The position numbers and the translations under genes are program-made. From Patescibacteria group bacterium (lineage in GTDB: Bacteria > Patescibacteriota > Saccharimonadia > Saccharimonadales > HK-STAS-PATE-42), in the NCBI GenBank assembly GCA_030917805.1, contig JAUPUA010000090.1, positions 1 through 6,933 of the forward strand: a DNA stretch of 6,933 nucleotides, read 5' to 3'. Shown here in pieces: positions 4,742 to 6,933 of this stretch; positions within the stretch are counted from its first letter, which is position 1; every line of letters begins with the position of its first letter. Below the pieces are notes generated by a model, which searched no databases, had not been told where the DNA came from, and worked only from the letters and a program-made list of their open reading frames with translations.

Positions 4742-6154
4742 CTAGTGCTTTAGGATGAGTAGAGCTGATTCAAGTCTTTCAATAGTGACTTTTTTACCTA
4801 GGACGCTGACCATCTCTGCTAGACCTGGAGTTACCTTAGAACCTGAAACCGCATTTCTAATTAGGGCGAAGAGTATTCCCGGTTTGGTATTTAAATCTTC
4901 AAGAAGTCTATTGAGACGTTCCTGAAGATCTTCGACGGTAAATCTAGAATCACAGAAGGATTCTAGTGTTGCATTTAAGAACTCAATTGCCTGAGGTTGC
5001 TCTATGCCTTTGATGCTTAGCAAGAGTTCTTTGGTGACTTTTGGTTCTTCAAAGAAGAAGGTGGTTAGTTCTGGGATTTCTGAAAGATATTTGAGGCGCT
5101 CTTGAATTAGGGCCAATACCTCCTTTTTATATTCACGATCCGGCTGAGATGCTTTTGAACCCCAGAACTTTTCTGATAGCTTATATAGATCGTTTAACGG
5201 AAGGTTACGAATATGGTGGCCGTTAATCCATTCTAATCTTTTTTGATCGTAGTTGGCACCAGATTTACCCAAACCCTCAATAGAGAATTCCTTAATTAAT
5301 TCATCTAGAGTGAAAATCTCTTGTTTGTTATCTTTTCCTGGATTCCATCCAAGGAGAGCTAGGAAGTTTAAGAATGCCTCAACAAGCACACCATCTTTTA
5401 AATAATCTAGAGCGTCTTTTGCTCCATCTCTTTTACCAAGTTTCTTTTTGCCTCCTTCGGCCATTATAGGAGCAAGGGTAACAAACTTCGGATGTCCAAT
5501 TTCTAGGGCTTCATATATGTTGAGAAACTTAGGTGTTGAGGATAAGAACTCATCTGTTCTGAATATATGAGATATTTTCATCTCATAATCGTCCACAATA
5601 TGACAGAAGTTGTAAGTTGCGTATCCATCAGATTTAATCAAGGTAAGGTCATCTATTGCTTCTGGACCAGCCGAAAGGTTACCGCGAACTTCATCGTGCC
5701 ATTTATAGGCTTTGGGTGTAGATTTAAGCTTAAGAGCGTTTTTGCCATACACCCAAGGTACTATTCTTTCATCTGTTATGTAGTCTCTGTATAGGAAAGG
5801 TTTTTTCTTCTTTTGAGCATCTGCACGCCATGCATCAACTTCTTCTGGAGTTACATTGTCTGCATACGCCAGACCTTTTTTATAAAGTTTCTCTGCCCAC
5901 TTCTTATGAATATTTTTTCTTTCAGACTGTAGGTAGTACTCGTCCCAATTGAGTTTAACGGCCTCAAGAGTATCTTTGATTATTTTTACTCCACCTTCAA
6001 CTTCTCTCTTTTTATCTGTATCTTCTATGCGCAGAATGAACACTCCGTCATTCTGTCTAGCAAATAGCCACGCATGTAGGGCTGTCCTGATTGTTCCGAT
6101 ATGGATATATCCAGTAGGGCTTGGAGCAATTCTTACTCGTACTTTCTCACTCAT
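4742..6154 (-). CDS. gltX: Glutamyl-tRNA synthetase
   Basis: This is a class I aminoacyl-tRNA synthetase that charges tRNA-Glu in the cytosol. It has 470 residues from the chosen start, a normal bacterial GluRS length. The HIGH-type motif is HIGT (18-21) within PSPTGYIHIGTIRTAL. The catalytic core includes SDGYATYNFCHIVDDYEMKI (175-194) and TDEFLSSTPKF (200-210), where most bacterial GluRS have RGEE/RGDE. The KMSKS-type loop is KLGKRDGA (238-245), with Gly in place of the usual Ser. The C-terminal half is the anticodon-binding region. Whether it also charges tRNA-Gln for later amidation cannot be read here. I chose ATG 6154 over the in-frame TTG at 6163, because that TTG begins at the last base of a TATAAT box. 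It follows msrA on the same strand. Confidence 0.95.
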   Translation of the reverse strand: MSEKVRVRIAPSPTGYIHIGTIRTALHAWLFARQNDGVFILRIEDTDKKREVEGGVKIIKDTLEAVKLNWDEYYLQSERKNIHKKWAEKLYKKGLAYADNVTPEEVDAWRADAQKKKKPFLYRDYITDERIVPWVYGKNALKLKSTPKAYKWHDEVRGNLSAGPEAIDDLTLIKSDGYATYNFCHIVDDYEMKISHIFRTDEFLSSTPKFLNIYEALEIGHPKFVTLAPIMAEGGKKKLGKRDGAKDALDYLKDGVLVEAFLNFLALLGWNPGKDNKQEIFTLDELIKEFSIEGLGKSGANYDQKRLEWINGHHIRNLPLNDLYKLSEKFWGSKASQPDREYKKEVLALIQERLKYLSEIPELTTFFFEEPKVTKELLLSIKGIEQPQAIEFLNATLESFCDSRFTVEDLQERLNRLLEDLNTKPGILFALIRNAVSGSKVTPGLAEMVSVLGKKVTIERLESALLILKH

Positions 6155-6162
6155 TAAACTCA

Positions 6163-6171
6163 ATTATAGCA
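6163..6171 (-). promoter_or_regulatory. Extended -10 promoter of gltX (predicted leaderless)
   Basis: TGCTATAAT is a perfect extended -10. The hexamer ends 8 bp before the ATG at 6154, so transcription would begin at A6155 or A6154 and the mRNA would have essentially no leader. There is no ribosome binding site. This box decides the gltX start, because the upstream TTG overlaps it. Confidence 0.65.
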
Positions 6172-6184
6172 GTAATGGGGTTTG

Positions 6185-6715
6185 CTAAGCTAAAAGGCCG
6201 ACAAATTGCTTTTTGAACTTAGCTAGTTTTGGATTAATAACTACTCTACAGTATCCGGAAGCAGGATTGGCCTCAGCATAATTTTGATGTTCTGGTTCTG
6301 CAAGATAGAAGTTATCCAGTTGCTTAACTTCTGTAGTTAAGGATTCTGACCAAAGCTTTGAGGCAGTATAGAGCATTGAATCTGCAATAATCCGTTTTTG
6401 ATCTGCTGAGTTATAAAGAATTATTGAGCGATAGTCAGTACCGATATCTGCGCCCTGTTTATTAAGTGTAGTTGGGTCGTGAACTGCCCAGAATATATCT
6501 ATCAGGGTTTTAAGCTGAATCACCTTAGGATCGAAAGTTACTCTTACTACCTCTGCATGCCCTGTTGTGCCTGAATATACGCTCATGTAGGTTGGGTTCT
6601 CTGCTGTACCGCCAGCATAGCCCGTCTCTACTTTTATAACCCCCTTAAGACGACGGTAAAGGGCATCTAAACACCAAAAACATCCACCGCCTAGTACTAT
6701 TGAATCTTCGTTCAT
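6185..6715 (-). CDS. msrA: Peptide-methionine (S)-S-oxide reductase MsrA
   Basis: MsrA reduces methionine-S-sulfoxide in oxidised proteins back to methionine, with thioredoxin as the usual electron donor. At 176 residues it has typical single-domain length. The active-site motif GCFWC is at 11-15 with catalytic Cys12. Other landmarks are TGYAGG (31-36), GHAEVVRV (52-59), the QGADIGTDYRS block (87-97) and AEPEHQNYAE (139-148). Cys156 in GYCRVVINPKL is placed to act as a resolving cysteine. No MsrB domain is fused and no msrB or thioredoxin gene is nearby. It lies 30 bp upstream of gltX on the same strand, but gltX has its own promoter. The ATG is preceded by a -10 box, not a ribosome binding site. 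Confidence 0.97.
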   Translation of the reverse strand: MNEDSIVLGGGCFWCLDALYRRLKGVIKVETGYAGGTAENPTYMSVYSGTTGHAEVVRVTFDPKVIQLKTLIDIFWAVHDPTTLNKQGADIGTDYRSIILYNSADQKRIIADSMLYTASKLWSESLTTEVKQLDNFYLAEPEHQNYAEANPASGYCRVVINPKLAKFKKQFVGLLA

Positions 6716-6722
6716 TAAATTT

Positions 6723-6731
6723 ATTCTAGCA
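6723..6731 (-). promoter_or_regulatory. Extended -10 promoter of msrA (predicted leaderless)
   Basis: TGCTAGAAT (TGn plus 5 of 6 to TATAAT) ends 7 bp before the msrA ATG, placing the start at A6716/A6715. The arrangement closely matches the gltX promoter (TGC, -10 hexamer, 7-8 bp ending in TTTA, ATG). Confidence 0.6.
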
Positions 6732-6747
6732 TGATACCCAATGTATA

Positions 6748-6777
6748 TTGACTTGAATACGTTATATGTGATATAAT
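6748..6777 (+). promoter_or_regulatory. Full promoter of the right-edge gene (predicted leaderless)
   Basis: TTGACT (6748-6753, 5 of 6 to the -35 consensus), an 18-bp spacer ending in TGA, and a perfect TATAAT (6772-6777) form the best promoter in the window. The -10 ends 7 bp before the ATG at 6785, so the start of transcription coincides with the start codon. Its -35 region overlaps that of the divergent msrA promoter. Confidence 0.75.
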
Positions 6778-6784
6778 CATATAT

Positions 6785-6933
6785 ATGAACCTAGATCTAT
6801 TTATAGGATTACTCCTAGATAAAAATACAGTTGATGATGCTAGAGTACTTGTGCCTGAATACGATTTCTTTCAAAAAGATCCCTGGCAATCACTAGACAA
6901 AAAGAAGGGTGATTGCAAGGCTACTGCACTTAT
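6785..6933 (+). CDS. Unknown protein, 5' fragment (runs off right edge)
   Basis: An open frame starts at ATG 6785 and stays open to the edge (49 full codons). I do not recognise the sequence. It begins MNLDLFIGLLLDKNTVDDAR and continues with an acidic/aromatic stretch (PEYDFFQKDPW) and a Lys-rich segment with one Cys. It has no signal peptide or clear membrane span; the Leu-rich start is more like the first helix of a soluble domain. The strong promoter ending 7 bp before the ATG is the main support that it is a real gene. It is divergent from msrA with a 69-bp shared control region. Function cannot be inferred from the fragment. Confidence 0.65.
   Translation, partial: MNLDLFIGLLLDKNTVDDARVLVPEYDFFQKDPWQSLDKKKGDCKATAL

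Noticed and set aside
6155..6163. TTG start for gltX adding three residues (MSL)
   Set aside because: The TTG begins at the last base of the TATAAT box and would lie upstream of the predicted transcription start. The ATG at 6154 fits better.
5567..6188. Two plus-strand open frames opposite gltX
   Set aside because: They are antisense to a fully conserved synthetase, with no family resemblance.
1..6933. Alternative genetic code (TGA reassigned)
   Set aside because: No frame contains TGA and conserved Trp residues use TGG. The lack of TGA among eight stops can easily be chance.

Overview
The window looks like ordinary chromosome from a small-genome bacterium of the Candidate Phyla Radiation (Patescibacteria), most likely Candidatus Saccharibacteria (TM7). 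This rests on the AT-rich composition, very short intergenic gaps, a divergent class II aldolase, a glutamyl-tRNA synthetase with an unusual KMSKS loop, a YidC with no lipoprotein-type N-terminus and a Lys-rich tail, and an unusually long ribosomal protein L1. The lineage is inferred from protein style and no marker in the window proves it. The code appears standard: Trp is TGG, no reading frame contains TGA, and the eight visible stop codons are TAA (4) and TAG (4).

Layout from left to right. On the minus strand are the 5' part of a class II fructose-bisphosphate aldolase gene (runs off the left edge) and, upstream of it, yidC. A 90-bp divergent promoter region follows. On the plus strand are ruvC and a protein with a LexA-type DNA-binding domain but no LexA protease domain. 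The rest is a minus-strand block, in transcription order msrA, gltX, rplK (L11), a 71-residue single-span membrane protein, and rplA (L1). At the right edge a plus-strand gene of unknown function starts, divergent from msrA, and is cut off. No gap exceeds about 120 bp. I see no mobile element, CRISPR array, tRNA or rRNA.

The main non-coding signal is promoter placement. For gltX, msrA, the right-edge gene, the LexA-like gene and probably ruvC, a -10 box (often extended, TGnTATAAT-like) ends only 6-8 bp before the ATG. Transcription would therefore begin at or next to the start codon, giving leaderless mRNAs. By contrast rplK and rplA have extended -10 promoters about 72-74 nt upstream of their ATGs, and their leaders contain symmetric elements. 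The rplA leader has GUGGGAG followed by CUUUGA, resembling the L1-binding region of 23S rRNA, so it is a candidate autoregulatory site. The genes serve housekeeping roles: translation (L11, L1, GluRS), membrane protein insertion (YidC), glycolysis (aldolase), recombination (RuvC) and oxidative protein repair (MsrA).
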